Assembly: GCA_033762815.1 (NCBI GenBank)
Contig: JANRLF010000008.1
Span: 124,001 to 188,000 of the forward strand
Reading direction: 5' to 3'
DNA: 64,000 nt
Origin: JANRLF01 sp033762815
GTDB taxonomy: Bacteria > Bacteroidota > Bacteroidia > Chitinophagales > CAIOSU01
The notes below the pieces were generated by a model that saw nothing but the letters and a program-made list of their open reading frames with translations, made no database searches and was not told the DNA's origin. Positions 27,819 through 36,750 of the stretch are shown here, piece by piece; positions within the stretch are counted from its first letter, which is position 1, and each line of letters opens with the position of its first letter. A program made the translations under genes and the position numbers.

Positions 27819-28942
27819 AGTCTTTCGGCGGCTTTCATTAAAGTATCTTCCTGCTTGGCAAAACAAAACCGCAGGATTTTTTGGTCAAAGTTATCAGGAT
27901 AAAAAACAGAAATGGGTATGGAAGCCACACCTATTTCTTGGGTCAATTGTATGGCAAAGTCAGTATCGCTTTTTTCAGACAGTTGGCTGTATTCCAGCAA
28001 AACGAAGTAAGTGCCTTTTGGCTTTAAAATGCGAAACCTAGATGGGCTTAGTAAATCGATAAAATAATCGCGCTTGGCTTGATAAAAAGCACTCAACTGT
28101 AAATAAGGCTCTCGTAGTTCCATAAAATCTGCCAAAGCACGTTGCATCGGGTGGTTGACACTAAACACCAAGTATTGATGCACTTTGCGAAACTCAGCCA
28201 TTAGCTTAGCAGGTGCGATACAATACCCTATTTTCCAACCAGTATTATGGTAAGTTTTACCAAATGAGGAAACCACAAAGGACTGAGCCGCCAATTCGGG
28301 ATAGCGCAAAACACTTTCATGCCTTTGTCCATCAAACACCATATGCTCGTAAACCTCATCGCTGAGCACATAGATTTCTTTACCATCAATCAATGCTTGC
28401 AACTGCAACATATCTTCCCGAGCCATTACCATCCCCGTGGGGTTGTGGGGGGTATTTATAATAATGAGCTTGGTTTTAGTACTCACCATGCCCCTCACCT
28501 CCTCCCAATCAATGGCAAAATCTGGAGCCTTCAATGATACATAGATGGGCTTACCCCCATTTACCATAATTGCTGGTGCATAGCAATCATAGGCGGGGGC
28601 AAACAATATTACTTCATCGCCTAGCTGAATAAGTGTAGTAATAACTGTATAAATAGCTTGAGTTCCGCCAGCTGTAATAGTTACTTCATTTTGTGCATCA
28701 ACCTTGGCATGGTAAAGCTCATTTACCTTTTCGGCAATCTTTTCCCGTAGCTGCAATACACCAGGCATTGGGGCATACTGGTTAAGGCCGCTTTGCATAT
28801 AGTGGCTTACCAGCTCAATCAATTTTGGAGGAGTAGGTATGTCAGGAAAGCCCTGCGAAAGATTGATGGCCCCATGACGGTTTGCCAATTCCGTCATTAC
28901 TGTGAAAATGGTGGTACCCGTATCAGGCAGCTTTGAAACCAT
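27806..28942 (-). CDS. PLP-dependent aminotransferase, methionine aminotransferase (YbdL-like)
   Basis: 378 residues, fold type I. AINLSQGFPDIPTP at the N-terminus, TAGGTQAIYTV for cofactor phosphate binding, NTPHNPTG, SDEVYEH and the Schiff-base lysine Lys229 in SSFGKTYHNTGWKIGY are all present. The NLSQGFPD opening and the overlapping omega-amidase gene favour the glutamine-type/methionine aminotransferase group that regenerates methionine from 4-methylthio-2-oxobutanoate. Aromatic aminotransferase activity is an alternative. An AT-rich repeat patch begins immediately before its start codon. Confidence 0.9.
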   Translation of the reverse strand: MVSKLPDTGTTIFTVMTELANRHGAINLSQGFPDIPTPPKLIELVSHYMQSGLNQYAPMPGVLQLREKIAEKVNELYHAKVDAQNEVTITAGGTQAIYTVITTLIQLGDEVILFAPAYDCYAPAIMVNGGKPIYVSLKAPDFAIDWEEVRGMVSTKTKLIIINTPHNPTGMVMAREDMLQLQALIDGKEIYVLSDEVYEHMVFDGQRHESVLRYPELAAQSFVVSSFGKTYHNTGWKIGYCIAPAKLMAEFRKVHQYLVFSVNHPMQRALADFMELREPYLQLSAFYQAKRDYFIDLLSPSRFRILKPKGTYFVLLEYSQLSEKSDTDFAIQLTQEIGVASIPISVFYPDNFDQKILRFCFAKQEDTLMKAAERLCKI

Positions 28943-29030
28943 TATTAATTTGCTGGTGTGTTGATGTGCTAATGTGCTGATTAATTATACGATATTAGCA
29001 CATCAGCAAATTATTAATTAGCACATTACA
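28943..29030. repeat. Interspersed AT-rich word repeat with inverted halves
   Basis: Filling the gap between two genes, this patch repeats words such as GATGTGCTAAT and AATTTGCTG. GATGTGCTAAT at 28963-28973 is an exact inverted copy of 28994-29004, so the transcript could fold. The same vocabulary (AGCACATTA / CAGCACA) recurs at 39753-39786. Confidence 0.7.
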
Positions 29031-30108
29031 AATACCGTTCCCCGTCCTTTAATTTCTTTACGTCAGTGGTGATTTGCTTGATTTCTTGTTCCCTGTCACG
29101 ATGGCAAATTAATAACACATCGCCCGTATCTACCACGCACATATTGTTAAGGCCCTGCAGCACTACTAGTTTATCATTGGGCACCATTACCATACTATTA
29201 TTGGTTTCCAATACCATCACTTGTTCGCCGTTGATAGCATTACCTGAAGCATCCTTATCATACTTTTCGTACAACGATTGCCAAGTACCCAAATCAGACC
29301 AACCAATATCGGCAGGAATTACTTGTACGTTTTCCGCTTTTTCCATAATGCCGTAGTCAATGGAAACATTGGTGCATTGGGAATAGGCGGCCATAATAAA
29401 CTCCTTCTCCTCTGGCTTGTTATAGATGCCGCTACCTTCATTGAAAATCTCCCACATATCATGCAGGTGTTCTTCAAAAGCCTGTAAGATATCTTCTACC
29501 TTCCAGATAAAAATACCCGCATTCCAAAGGAAATCACCACTTTTAATAAACTGCTTTGCTAGTTCCAGATTCGGCTTTTCGGTAAACGTTTTCACAGAAT
29601 AAATGCCATCGTTGGCTGATTCTTCATCGAACTGTATATAACCATAACCAGTATCGGGCCTGGTGGGCACTATGCCCAATGTAAGCAATACGTGGTACTG
29701 CGATACATACTCCATACCATGCTCTACCACTTTTTTGAACTCACTTTCCTTTAATACAATGTGATCGGAAGGAGCTACTATCATACTGCCTTTGGGGTCA
29801 ATAGCCTTTATCTTGTTAGCTACATAAGCAATACAAGGAGCGGTATTTTTTCTGGAAGGTTCGCACAAAATTTGATTATCAGTCAATTCGGGCAATTGCT
29901 CTTTGACAATGTGGTAATAAATGTCGTTGGTTACCACATAGATATTTTCTTTTGGCACAATATTCAAAAAGCGCTCATACGTAAGTTGTATCAAGGTTTT
30001 GCCTACTCCAAGTATATCAATAAACTGCTTTGGATGCGCTACTCGGCTTTTAGGCCAAAATCGACTGCCGATGCCGCCAGCCATAATAGCGACAAATTTA
30101 TTTTCCAT
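29026..30108 (-). CDS. manC: Mannose-1-phosphate guanylyltransferase
   Basis: 360 residues. The nucleotidyltransferase signature AGGIGSRFWPKSR is at residues 10-22; PSDHIV, FTEKP (the sugar-phosphate-binding FVEKP-type motif) and NAGIFIWK follow in order. It makes GDP-mannose from mannose-1-phosphate and GTP, feeding capsule, O-antigen or glycoprotein synthesis. Length shows the single-function form, without the phosphomannose isomerase domain of long ManC proteins. Divergent from recQ across a 170-bp AT-rich gap in which I found no convincing promoter. Confidence 0.93.
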   Translation of the reverse strand: MENKFVAIMAGGIGSRFWPKSRVAHPKQFIDILGVGKTLIQLTYERFLNIVPKENIYVVTNDIYYHIVKEQLPELTDNQILCEPSRKNTAPCIAYVANKIKAIDPKGSMIVAPSDHIVLKESEFKKVVEHGMEYVSQYHVLLTLGIVPTRPDTGYGYIQFDEESANDGIYSVKTFTEKPNLELAKQFIKSGDFLWNAGIFIWKVEDILQAFEEHLHDMWEIFNEGSGIYNKPEEKEFIMAAYSQCTNVSIDYGIMEKAENVQVIPADIGWSDLGTWQSLYEKYDKDASGNAINGEQVMVLETNNSMVMVPNDKLVVLQGLNNMCVVDTGDVLLICHRDREQEIKQITTDVKKLKDGERYL

Positions 30109-30278
30109 TTACGTATTAATTTATTACATTAACCATCCTTTAACGAGTTTGCCTCGTCTAAGGGTTAAAAGTCTATAAAATCATGCGCCTAGCCAAAGCT
30201 TTGTAACATTAATACGGACTGGGCACATTTTTTTGCGTAAATTTAAGGAAAACAAAGAAGCATTTGAGTGCGTAAGTT

Positions 30279-32474
30279 ATGGTAGCAGTGGACGATAAAC
30301 TTAAGTCGGCATTAAAAGAGTATTTTGGGTTCGACTATTTTAAAGGCAATCAGGAAAAAATTATCAATAGCCTGCTTGCTGGCCGAGATACGTTTGTAAT
30401 TATGCCTACGGGCGGTGGCAAGTCATTGTGCTACCAATTGCCTGCCATTTTGAGCGAAGGCACGGCTATTATCATTTCCCCGTTGATAGCCTTAATGAAA
30501 AATCAAGTGGATTTGATCCGCTCCTATAGCAGTATCGACAATATTGCCCACTTTTTAAATTCTTCCCTTAATAAGTCACAAATAAAAAAAGTAAAGCAAG
30601 ATATTCTCGAGCGCAAAACAAAATTGCTGTACGTAGCTCCTGAAACACTGAACAAACAGGAAAATATCGAATTCTTTAGAGATATTCAGGTTTCGTTTAT
30701 TGCCGTTGATGAAGCCCACTGTATTTCGGAATGGGGCCATGATTTTAGACCCGAATACCGGCGTATCCGCATCATGTTGCAGATGCTTGAACAAAAGGTG
30801 CCTATAATTGCCCTCACGGCTACGGCCACCCCTAAAGTAAAGCAGGATATTGTTAAAACCCTGCAGCTACATGAACCCAATATCTTCCTTTCGTCTTTTG
30901 ATCGATCTAACCTTTACTACGAAGTAAAACCAAAGATTTCCAAAGCACAAACAGATAAAGCGATTATCCAATTTATCAAAAAGCACGAAGGGAAATCGGG
31001 CATCATCTATGTATTGAGCCGAAAAACAGCAGAGGAAATAGCCCAACTGCTGAACATCAACGGTATCAAAGCAGCACCTTACCATGCTGGCCTTGATGCG
31101 GCAACCCGCGCCCGTACACAAGACGATTTTTTAATGGAAGACCTAGAGGTGATAGTGGCTACCATCGCTTTCGGGATGGGCATCGATAAACCTGATATCC
31201 GTTTTGTCATTCACTATAACATTGCCAAAAGCATAGAGAATTATTACCAAGAAACAGGCCGTGCTGGGCGAGATGGTCTTGAAGGTAAGTGTATGGCCTT
31301 TTATAGTTACAAGGATATCCATAAGCTGGAAAAGTTCATGCGCGATAAAAGCCTTGCCGAACGCGAAATGGGGGGGCAATTGCTAGCAGAAATGACAGCC
31401 TATGCTGAAACCTCTGCCTGCCGACGTAAGTTTTTACTGCATTATTTTGGCGAGGAGTACGGCAAAGACCAATGTGGCAACTGCGACAACTGCTTAAACC
31501 CTAAGGAACAAATTGAGGGTAAGGATTATATAGTCAGGGCTTTGAACATGGTGGCCAACGTAAAGGAATGCCTAAGCATACCTCAACTGGTAAATATGTT
31601 GATGGCCAAGAAAACCCAAGAATTGATTTCCTTTGGTTTCGAAGAGTTGCCCTCATTTGGTGCCGGTAAGGATAAGGATGATTTGTTCTGGAATTCGGTT
31701 ATCCGGCAGGCATTGCTACACAATTTGTTAAGGAAGGATATTGAGCAGTACGGCGTTATCAAGTTTACTGATGAGGGGAAAGCATTCCTTCAAAAGCCTT
31801 ATGCCATTAGCCTTAGCCTCAATCATAACTTTGAAACCTTGGCCGCTGATGAAGAAGCAGAACAAGCACGCCCCGTACTGCTTGACCCATTGCTTTTCAA
31901 CTTGTTGAAAGATTTGCGCAAAAAAGTAGCCAAAGAGATGAACGTGCCTACCTACGTCATTTTCCAAGACCCCTCGTTGGAAGATATGGCTACCAACTAC
32001 CCTGTAACAGTGGACGAGTTGGCAAACATGACAGGCGTAAGCCGGGGCAAGGCTATTAGGTATGGCAAGAAGTTTCTGGAACTGATTCAAAAGTATGTTG
32101 AGGAAAATAACATTGATAGGCCCCAAGAGATGACCGTGAAATCGGTGGTAAACAAGTCGGGCCTTAAGGTGTATATCATACAGCATATCGATAAAAAACT
32201 GCCCTTAGAAGACATTGCTTCCGCTAAAGGCCTAAGCCTTCAAGAGTTGTTGCATGAGATGGAAACCATAGTTAGCTCGGGCACTAAGGTTGATTTGAAC
32301 TATTATATAGGCGACGTGATGGACGAGGATATACAGGAGATGATTTATGATTACTTCCTCACCTCCGAAACCGATTCACTGGAAACGGCCTTAAAAGAAC
32401 TGGGGCCAGAGGGTGCTACCCCAGAAGAAATACAACTGGTAAAGCTGAAGTTTCTATCGGAAATGGCTAATTAG
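30279..32474 (+). CDS. recQ: ATP-dependent DNA helicase RecQ
   Basis: 731 residues. Walker A MPTGGGKSLCYQLPA (about 46-60), DEAH box VDEAHCISEWGHDFRPEY, TATATP, and the RecQ motif VI QETGRAGRDG define the helicase core. CRRKFLLHYFGE and CGNCDNC form the zinc-binding site, followed by the winged-helix RQC and an HRDC domain (about 520-600, KEMNVPTYVIFQDPSLEDMA). About 110 further residues form a helix-turn C-terminal extension seen in several bacterial RecQ proteins. Acts in recombinational repair and fork restart. Eight bases separate its stop from that of the convergent mevalonate kinase. Confidence 0.97.
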   Translation: MVAVDDKLKSALKEYFGFDYFKGNQEKIINSLLAGRDTFVIMPTGGGKSLCYQLPAILSEGTAIIISPLIALMKNQVDLIRSYSSIDNIAHFLNSSLNKSQIKKVKQDILERKTKLLYVAPETLNKQENIEFFRDIQVSFIAVDEAHCISEWGHDFRPEYRRIRIMLQMLEQKVPIIALTATATPKVKQDIVKTLQLHEPNIFLSSFDRSNLYYEVKPKISKAQTDKAIIQFIKKHEGKSGIIYVLSRKTAEEIAQLLNINGIKAAPYHAGLDAATRARTQDDFLMEDLEVIVATIAFGMGIDKPDIRFVIHYNIAKSIENYYQETGRAGRDGLEGKCMAFYSYKDIHKLEKFMRDKSLAEREMGGQLLAEMTAYAETSACRRKFLLHYFGEEYGKDQCGNCDNCLNPKEQIEGKDYIVRALNMVANVKECLSIPQLVNMLMAKKTQELISFGFEELPSFGAGKDKDDLFWNSVIRQALLHNLLRKDIEQYGVIKFTDEGKAFLQKPYAISLSLNHNFETLAADEEAEQARPVLLDPLLFNLLKDLRKKVAKEMNVPTYVIFQDPSLEDMATNYPVTVDELANMTGVSRGKAIRYGKKFLELIQKYVEENNIDRPQEMTVKSVVNKSGLKVYIIQHIDKKLPLEDIASAKGLSLQELLHEMETIVSSGTKVDLNYYIGDVMDEDIQEMIYDYFLTSETDSLETALKELGPEGATPEEIQLVKLKFLSEMAN

Positions 32475-32482
32475 GAAAAATT

Positions 32483-33445
32483 CTAAAACCGCTTAATGAC
32501 CTTTATGTCGTGGTCTTTGAGATAATATTGCGCCTTTTCCAAATCTTCCGTAAAGCCAAGGATAAAGCCCCCACCACCTGAGCCGCAAAGTTTCAAATAA
32601 TAGGCCTTGGTTTCCAAGCCCTGCATCCACAATTCACGAAAGAGTTTGGGCACCATAGGGGTCAAGTTATCCAACAAAAACTTGCTTAGGTGGTACAAGT
32701 TATAAAACAGCGACTTAGTCTCTCCTTTTAGGAAATCTTTGATACACTGGTCGTTGTATGGTATAAACTTCGAACGGCACAATTCCACGAAGTCTTTTTC
32801 TTTGCACTTGTCCAAAAAGTATTGTACCAAAGGCTGGGTACGGCCAGGCCTGCCGGTATCCAACAAAAAGATAGCCCCCTGCCCAGTTGATTTATCCTCG
32901 GGCAAATCAACAGTTCCGATATCGGTCTTCGATTTCATCAGAACTGGTAAATCAATGTAACATATCAATGGGTCCATACCTGAACTGGTACCATGAAAAT
33001 AACTTTCCATTTGGGAAAAAACCTGCTTCAATTGCTGCAGTTTCTCTCCAGTTACCTCTTGGGTATCAATTTTCTCAGTCGCGTACTTATCATACAAGGC
33101 AGCTACCAAAGCACCCGAGCTCCCCACCCCAAATCCTTGCGGAATGGTAGATTCAAAATAGAGACCTTTGGATATATCTTGCTCCAATCGGTCAATATCC
33201 ATTTTCACTAACAACTTGCCATCATTGTGCAGGCCACATAAGTACGCTGCGAACTGTTTGAGTGATTCATTGGATTCGCGCATGGTAAGAGTTAACGACA
33301 TTCCTTCTTCCATGAATGCCAAAGTACCTCTGTAAGATTCGAAAGGGATAGAAAGCCCCATGGAATTTTGGATGATACTGTACTCTCCGAAAAGTAAGAT
33401 TTTCGAGTTAAATGAGCTTTTGGGCGTAGCTTTGGTGGTGCTCAT
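32483..33445 (-). CDS. Mevalonate kinase-like GHMP kinase
   Basis: 320 residues. GHMP motif 1 NSKILLFGEYSII is at the N-terminus, the ATP-binding motif 2 PQGFGVGSSGALVAALYD at about 100-117, SSGMDPLICYID marks the mevalonate/GalNAc kinase-like catalytic Asp region, and motif 3 KLCGSGGGGFILGF lies near the C-terminus. It starts one base after the stop of the diphosphomevalonate decarboxylase, so the two are almost certainly one operon. Assignment as mevalonate kinase rests on context and on a second GHMP kinase being present 3 kb away; the substrates of the two could be exchanged. Confidence 0.85.
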   Translation of the reverse strand: MSTTKATPKSSFNSKILLFGEYSIIQNSMGLSIPFESYRGTLAFMEEGMSLTLTMRESNESLKQFAAYLCGLHNDGKLLVKMDIDRLEQDISKGLYFESTIPQGFGVGSSGALVAALYDKYATEKIDTQEVTGEKLQQLKQVFSQMESYFHGTSSGMDPLICYIDLPVLMKSKTDIGTVDLPEDKSTGQGAIFLLDTGRPGRTQPLVQYFLDKCKEKDFVELCRSKFIPYNDQCIKDFLKGETKSLFYNLYHLSKFLLDNLTPMVPKLFRELWMQGLETKAYYLKLCGSGGGGFILGFTEDLEKAQYYLKDHDIKVIKRF

Positions 33446-33446
33446 A

Positions 33447-34481
33447 CTACAGTTTTGTCGGGCCTGTGCCTACCTGGTCTTTAATCCAATACCCGTTGGC
33501 GCAATATACAGCCATTTCTTGGTTAATGAACGATTCAACTTCATTTTTGATGCTTAAAGGGTACAACACATGTACGTTAGGACCAGCATCTAAAGTAAAG
33601 CTGACAGGATAACCCGTATCGCGCCTAAATGTTCGCAAGCGGTGAATAATTTCCAAAGTATTTGGTTTAATCAACACTACCGAAGGCTGTGAGTTCATCA
33701 TAAGCCCATGCAAAGTTAAAGCTTCATTTTCAACTATTCCAATAAATGCTTCCATATCGCCGGTAGCGACTGCTTGCAACAATGCTGCCATACTACTTTT
33801 CGCCTGTTGGTATCTAGCTTGGGCAAAGGGGTGGGTGTCCATTAATGCATGGCCTGCCCTGCTCGATACCGCCTTTTCATCCTTGCTTACTATCAATACC
33901 GCATCTTGAAAGTCACGGAATACGGGATTTATCTTTTCCTGCTGCAAAGGGCTGGCAAATTGATTGGAACTAAAGGGCAATTGCTCCACTTTGCCCCAAG
34001 TAACCAATCCGCCATAAATGGAACGCGATGCGCTGCCCGAAGCCTGCCGGGCCAAATCTGAAGCTTGCGTATAGAACTGACAATTGTCATCGAAACCGCC
34101 TACCAAGGCTTGTTGCAATGAGCATAGGCAAAGTGCCAAAGCACCCATGCTAGAAGCAGACGATGCTATACCAGCCGAATGGGGAAAGGAGTTGCTGGAA
34201 TGGATTTCAAGAGCTATTTCCTCCAACCAAGGCATATCGGCCAGTTTCCCTTGAAGGAACTTTAATATCTTATCCTTAAACTTATCGTTCGGTTTCCCTT
34301 CGAAGAAAAAGTCGAGTGCAATTCCTTTGCTGCTTTTCTTTGACCATTGCAATTCCATATCCGTATGGGCATTGGTCAATGTGAAGCTTATTGATGCATT
34401 GGCAGGGATTTGCCCAGGCAATTTCCCCCAATACTTAATCAATGCAATATTAGACGGACACCGCCACTTTACTTGGTTCAT
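33447..34481 (-). CDS. mvaD: Diphosphomevalonate decarboxylase
   Basis: 344 residues. Family hallmarks: CPSNIALIKYWGK at the N-terminus, SISFTLTNAHT, the phosphate loop HSAGIASSASSMGALAL (about 108-124), ASGSASRSIYGGLV and FTLDAGPNVHVLYP near the C-terminus containing the catalytic Asp. It makes isopentenyl diphosphate by ATP-dependent decarboxylation, the last step of the classical mevalonate pathway. Followed one base later by the mevalonate kinase gene. Confidence 0.95.
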   Translation of the reverse strand: MNQVKWRCPSNIALIKYWGKLPGQIPANASISFTLTNAHTDMELQWSKKSSKGIALDFFFEGKPNDKFKDKILKFLQGKLADMPWLEEIALEIHSSNSFPHSAGIASSASSMGALALCLCSLQQALVGGFDDNCQFYTQASDLARQASGSASRSIYGGLVTWGKVEQLPFSSNQFASPLQQEKINPVFRDFQDAVLIVSKDEKAVSSRAGHALMDTHPFAQARYQQAKSSMAALLQAVATGDMEAFIGIVENEALTLHGLMMNSQPSVVLIKPNTLEIIHRLRTFRRDTGYPVSFTLDAGPNVHVLYPLSIKNEVESFINQEMAVYCANGYWIKDQVGTGPTKL

Positions 34482-34554
34482 ATCGCTTGATTATCTATTG
34501 AAAGTAGCATCTCAGACCGCAAAAGTAATTGTTGTAAAAACAAATCAGCAATAA

Positions 34555-34584
34555 TTTGGAATATCAAAATTGTTATTATATTTG
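34555..34584 (+). promoter_or_regulatory. Bacteroidota promoter for the TM2 operon
   Basis: TTTG at 34555-34558 and TATATTTG at 34577-34584 are separated by 18 bases, close to the TTTG-N19-TAnnTTTG consensus. The predicted start near 34591 leaves a leader of about 140 bases, which contains a small hairpin (TATAGTG 34640-34646 / CACTATA 34655-34661). No Shine-Dalgarno is visible before the ATG, only an A-rich stretch, which is normal in this phylum. Confidence 0.65.
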
Positions 34585-34732
34585 AATGAAGCGAAGACAA
34601 AGGGCAATTCGAAATAAAACACTCAACAGGTTGATATACTATAGTGTAGCTTGTCACTATAAAACAAGGGCGTAACTGAAAAGCCATACGAGTAAGACAA
34701 ACCACTAACCCTACAAAAAGTTTATTAAAAAA

Positions 34733-35068
34733 ATGGACGCACAAAAAGTCGACATGTACATTGTTATTAATGGCAAATACTTTGAAAGTCATCAACTTGG
34801 TTATATACGTGAAAAGCTATTAGCATCAGATGAAAGTAAATGGCAGGCATTACTGACTTTGCAGTTTAAGGAACCAAGCATTATTCTAACGGCTTCATTT
34901 TTGGGCGGGGCTTTAGGTATTGACAGGTTTATGGTGGGCGATACAGGTCTTGGTGTTGCAAAATTATTGACTTGTGGAGGATTCCAAATTTGGACTATTG
35001 TTGATTGGTTTAATATGGTAAATAGAACTAAGGAAGTCAATTTTCAGACCCTTTCTCAAGTACTGTAA
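34733..35068 (+). CDS. TM2 domain-containing protein
   Basis: 111 residues. A polar N-terminal half (about 1-48) is followed by a TM2 domain: two hydrophobic helices joined by a short turn, with FLGGALGIDRFMVGDTGLG and TCGGFQIWTIVDWFNM. The pattern GxxGxDRFxxG...G...K is characteristic. TM2 proteins are small membrane proteins of unknown role. It heads a four-gene plus-strand membrane cluster; the next gene begins at a TTG three bases after its stop. Confidence 0.88.
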   Translation: MDAQKVDMYIVINGKYFESHQLGYIREKLLASDESKWQALLTLQFKEPSIILTASFLGGALGIDRFMVGDTGLGVAKLLTCGGFQIWTIVDWFNMVNRTKEVNFQTLSQVL

Positions 35069-35071
35069 ATT

Positions 35072-35473
35072 TTGCCAAACAAGAAAATCCATCTGCTTAT
35101 AGCTGCGACAAGTCTGGTTGGCATTGGTTGGTTATCTTTTGCCTATCATCATCCCCATTCAAGTTTCACGATTTGCTTTATTAAAAATGTTACTGGCTTT
35201 CCTTGTCCTGCTTGTGGGTCAACTAGGTCAGCAGTAGCAATATTACATGGCAATTTGTTGGAAGCATTTTTCATTAACCCACTAGGTTATGTCGTAGTAT
35301 GCTTTTTGTTCATAGCTCCTATTGGTTTGGCTTTTGATTTACTTTTTAGAAAACAGGTATTAGCGTTTGGATACCGTATATTGGAGTTAACTTTGACTAA
35401 AAAAACTATTTCGATACCCTTAGTTTTGCTGTTAGCTATCAATTGGTGTTGGAATATTGCAAAAGGTCTTTAA
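35072..35473 (+). CDS. DUF2752 membrane protein
   Basis: 133 residues. The family core FPCPACGSTRSAVAILHG is present, with three hydrophobic helices. No ATG exists upstream of the core in frame, so the TTG at 35072, three bases after the TM2 stop, is the likely start. DUF2752 proteins are uncharacterised and often encoded next to TM2 proteins in Bacteroidota; the CxxCGxTR motif is suggestive of metal or nucleic-acid binding but untested. Confidence 0.85.
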   Translation: MPNKKIHLLIAATSLVGIGWLSFAYHHPHSSFTICFIKNVTGFPCPACGSTRSAVAILHGNLLEAFFINPLGYVVVCFLFIAPIGLAFDLLFRKQVLAFGYRILELTLTKKTISIPLVLLLAINWCWNIAKGL

Positions 35474-35474
35474 T

Positions 35475-35930
35475 ATGGGAATTAAATATTACAAACCTTA
35501 CGAGGAGGAAAAAGAGCGTGCGTCAAACAGCTATTTAATGTCAATTGTAGCAATTTTGGTTGGGATGCCCCTCCCTGTTATCAACTTAGCTGCGACCCTC
35601 CTTTTTTTTCTAGGTAACCGAAAGGCTACCTTTTATGTGAGATGGCACTGCGTTCAAGCACTACTTTCGCAGTTATCAGTTTTTATTGTTAATACTATGG
35701 GTATCTCATGGACAATGACTGTCATACTAACCGATGCCGAGGCTAACAACTATTACGTAGCATATATGATTATAATGGTACTATACAATACTTTAGAGTT
35801 TATAGCAACACTATATGCGGCTATCCGGGTAAGGAAAGGCAAGCATGTGGAATTCTTCTTGTACGGTCCGTTAACTCACCTAATTATTAAAGAACCAAAT
35901 GGGGAAGATACTGTTACAAGTGCTTATTAG
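35475..35930 (+). CDS. DUF4870-like membrane protein
   Basis: 151 residues from the ATG at 35475, directly after the previous stop. Three to four hydrophobic helices with VRWHCVQALLSQ between the first two, which resembles the (F)xxxxxxQAL(N)xQ signature of DUF4870/Tic20-like small membrane proteins. Function unknown. The last 32 bases are shared with the start of the metallopeptidase gene. Confidence 0.65.
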   Translation: MGIKYYKPYEEEKERASNSYLMSIVAILVGMPLPVINLAATLLFFLGNRKATFYVRWHCVQALLSQLSVFIVNTMGISWTMTVILTDAEANNYYVAYMIIMVLYNTLEFIATLYAAIRVRKGKHVEFFLYGPLTHLIIKEPNGEDTVTSAY

Positions 35931-36750
35931 TTTATTGTTGTTTTTTGGTGCTTGGCTGGGTTTGGCTCAAATATCCTGGCGAGAACTTTTTAAGGTGGAG
36001 GAAAAGACAAAGAACATCGAAGAAAAGCTAGGTGATTTACTTTGGGACGAAATCAAGGAAACCGAGACCTTGGTCACCAAGAAAAACATTGTGGACCCAG
36101 TGGATACGCTTGTTGACCATCTTTGCAAAGCAAATGATATTGACAGGAAAGATATTAAACTACACATCATTGAGAAGGACGAGATAAATGCTTTTGCTAT
36201 GCCCGACGGGCATTTAGTGGTATACACCGGATTAATTAGAAAATGTAAAAATGAAGCGGAACTGCTGGGTGTTATTGGCCATGAGATAGGCCATATCGAG
36301 AAGCATCACGTAATGCAAAAGCTGACAAGGGAAATTGGCCTGGCAATTCTAGTTACCGCTACTAGCAACGGGGGAGGAAGCCAAATAGCTAGTATTATGA
36401 GGCTTTTAACATCCACTGCCTATGACCGGGAATTGGAACGGGAAGCCGATATCAGTTCAGTTGATTACCTCATCAAAGCAAATGTGGATCCTGAACCCTT
36501 TGCCAACTTTATGTACCTATTGGCTTCAGAAACAAGCGACAATGCGGCATTGGCTTGGATAAGCACCCATCCGCTACCTGAGGAAAGGGCAAAATACATT
36601 TTGGATTACATCAAAGACAAGGACATCGAGAAACAGCAAATTTTGGCTAATACTACCTGGAATAAGCTGCAAAATGATTTATCTCTTGACTTTGGTGAAG
36701 CCGATTATGAGGAAATTACGATAGAGGACCAAGACAGTACCGTTGAATAG
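35899..36750 (+). CDS. M48-family zinc metallopeptidase (membrane-anchored or exported)
   Basis: 283 residues. The N-terminus (about 5-24) is a hydrophobic anchor or signal peptide, then a linker, then FAMPDGHLVVYTGL, the zinc motif GHEIGHIEKHH (HExxH) and the third ligand in ELEREADISSVDYL. STHPLPEERAKYI is the conserved C-terminal M48 segment. Homologues (Oma1/HtpX/BepA-like) act in envelope protein quality control. Start overlaps the preceding gene, and the final 46 bases overlap the convergent GYDIA kinase gene. Confidence 0.9.
   Translation: MGKILLQVLISLLLFFGAWLGLAQISWRELFKVEEKTKNIEEKLGDLLWDEIKETETLVTKKNIVDPVDTLVDHLCKANDIDRKDIKLHIIEKDEINAFAMPDGHLVVYTGLIRKCKNEAELLGVIGHEIGHIEKHHVMQKLTREIGLAILVTATSNGGGSQIASIMRLLTSTAYDRELEREADISSVDYLIKANVDPEPFANFMYLLASETSDNAALAWISTHPLPEERAKYILDYIKDKDIEKQQILANTTWNKLQNDLSLDFGEADYEEITIEDQDSTVE

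Noticed and set aside
24933..28942. Sulfoquinovose utilisation operon
   Set aside because: Only the GH31 enzyme carries SQ-type residues; no isomerase, kinase, aldolase, transaldolase or sulfonate transporter is adjacent.
34585..34732. Riboswitch in the 140-base leader of the TM2 gene
   Set aside because: Only one weak 7-bp hairpin is visible and no known riboswitch core could be recognised.
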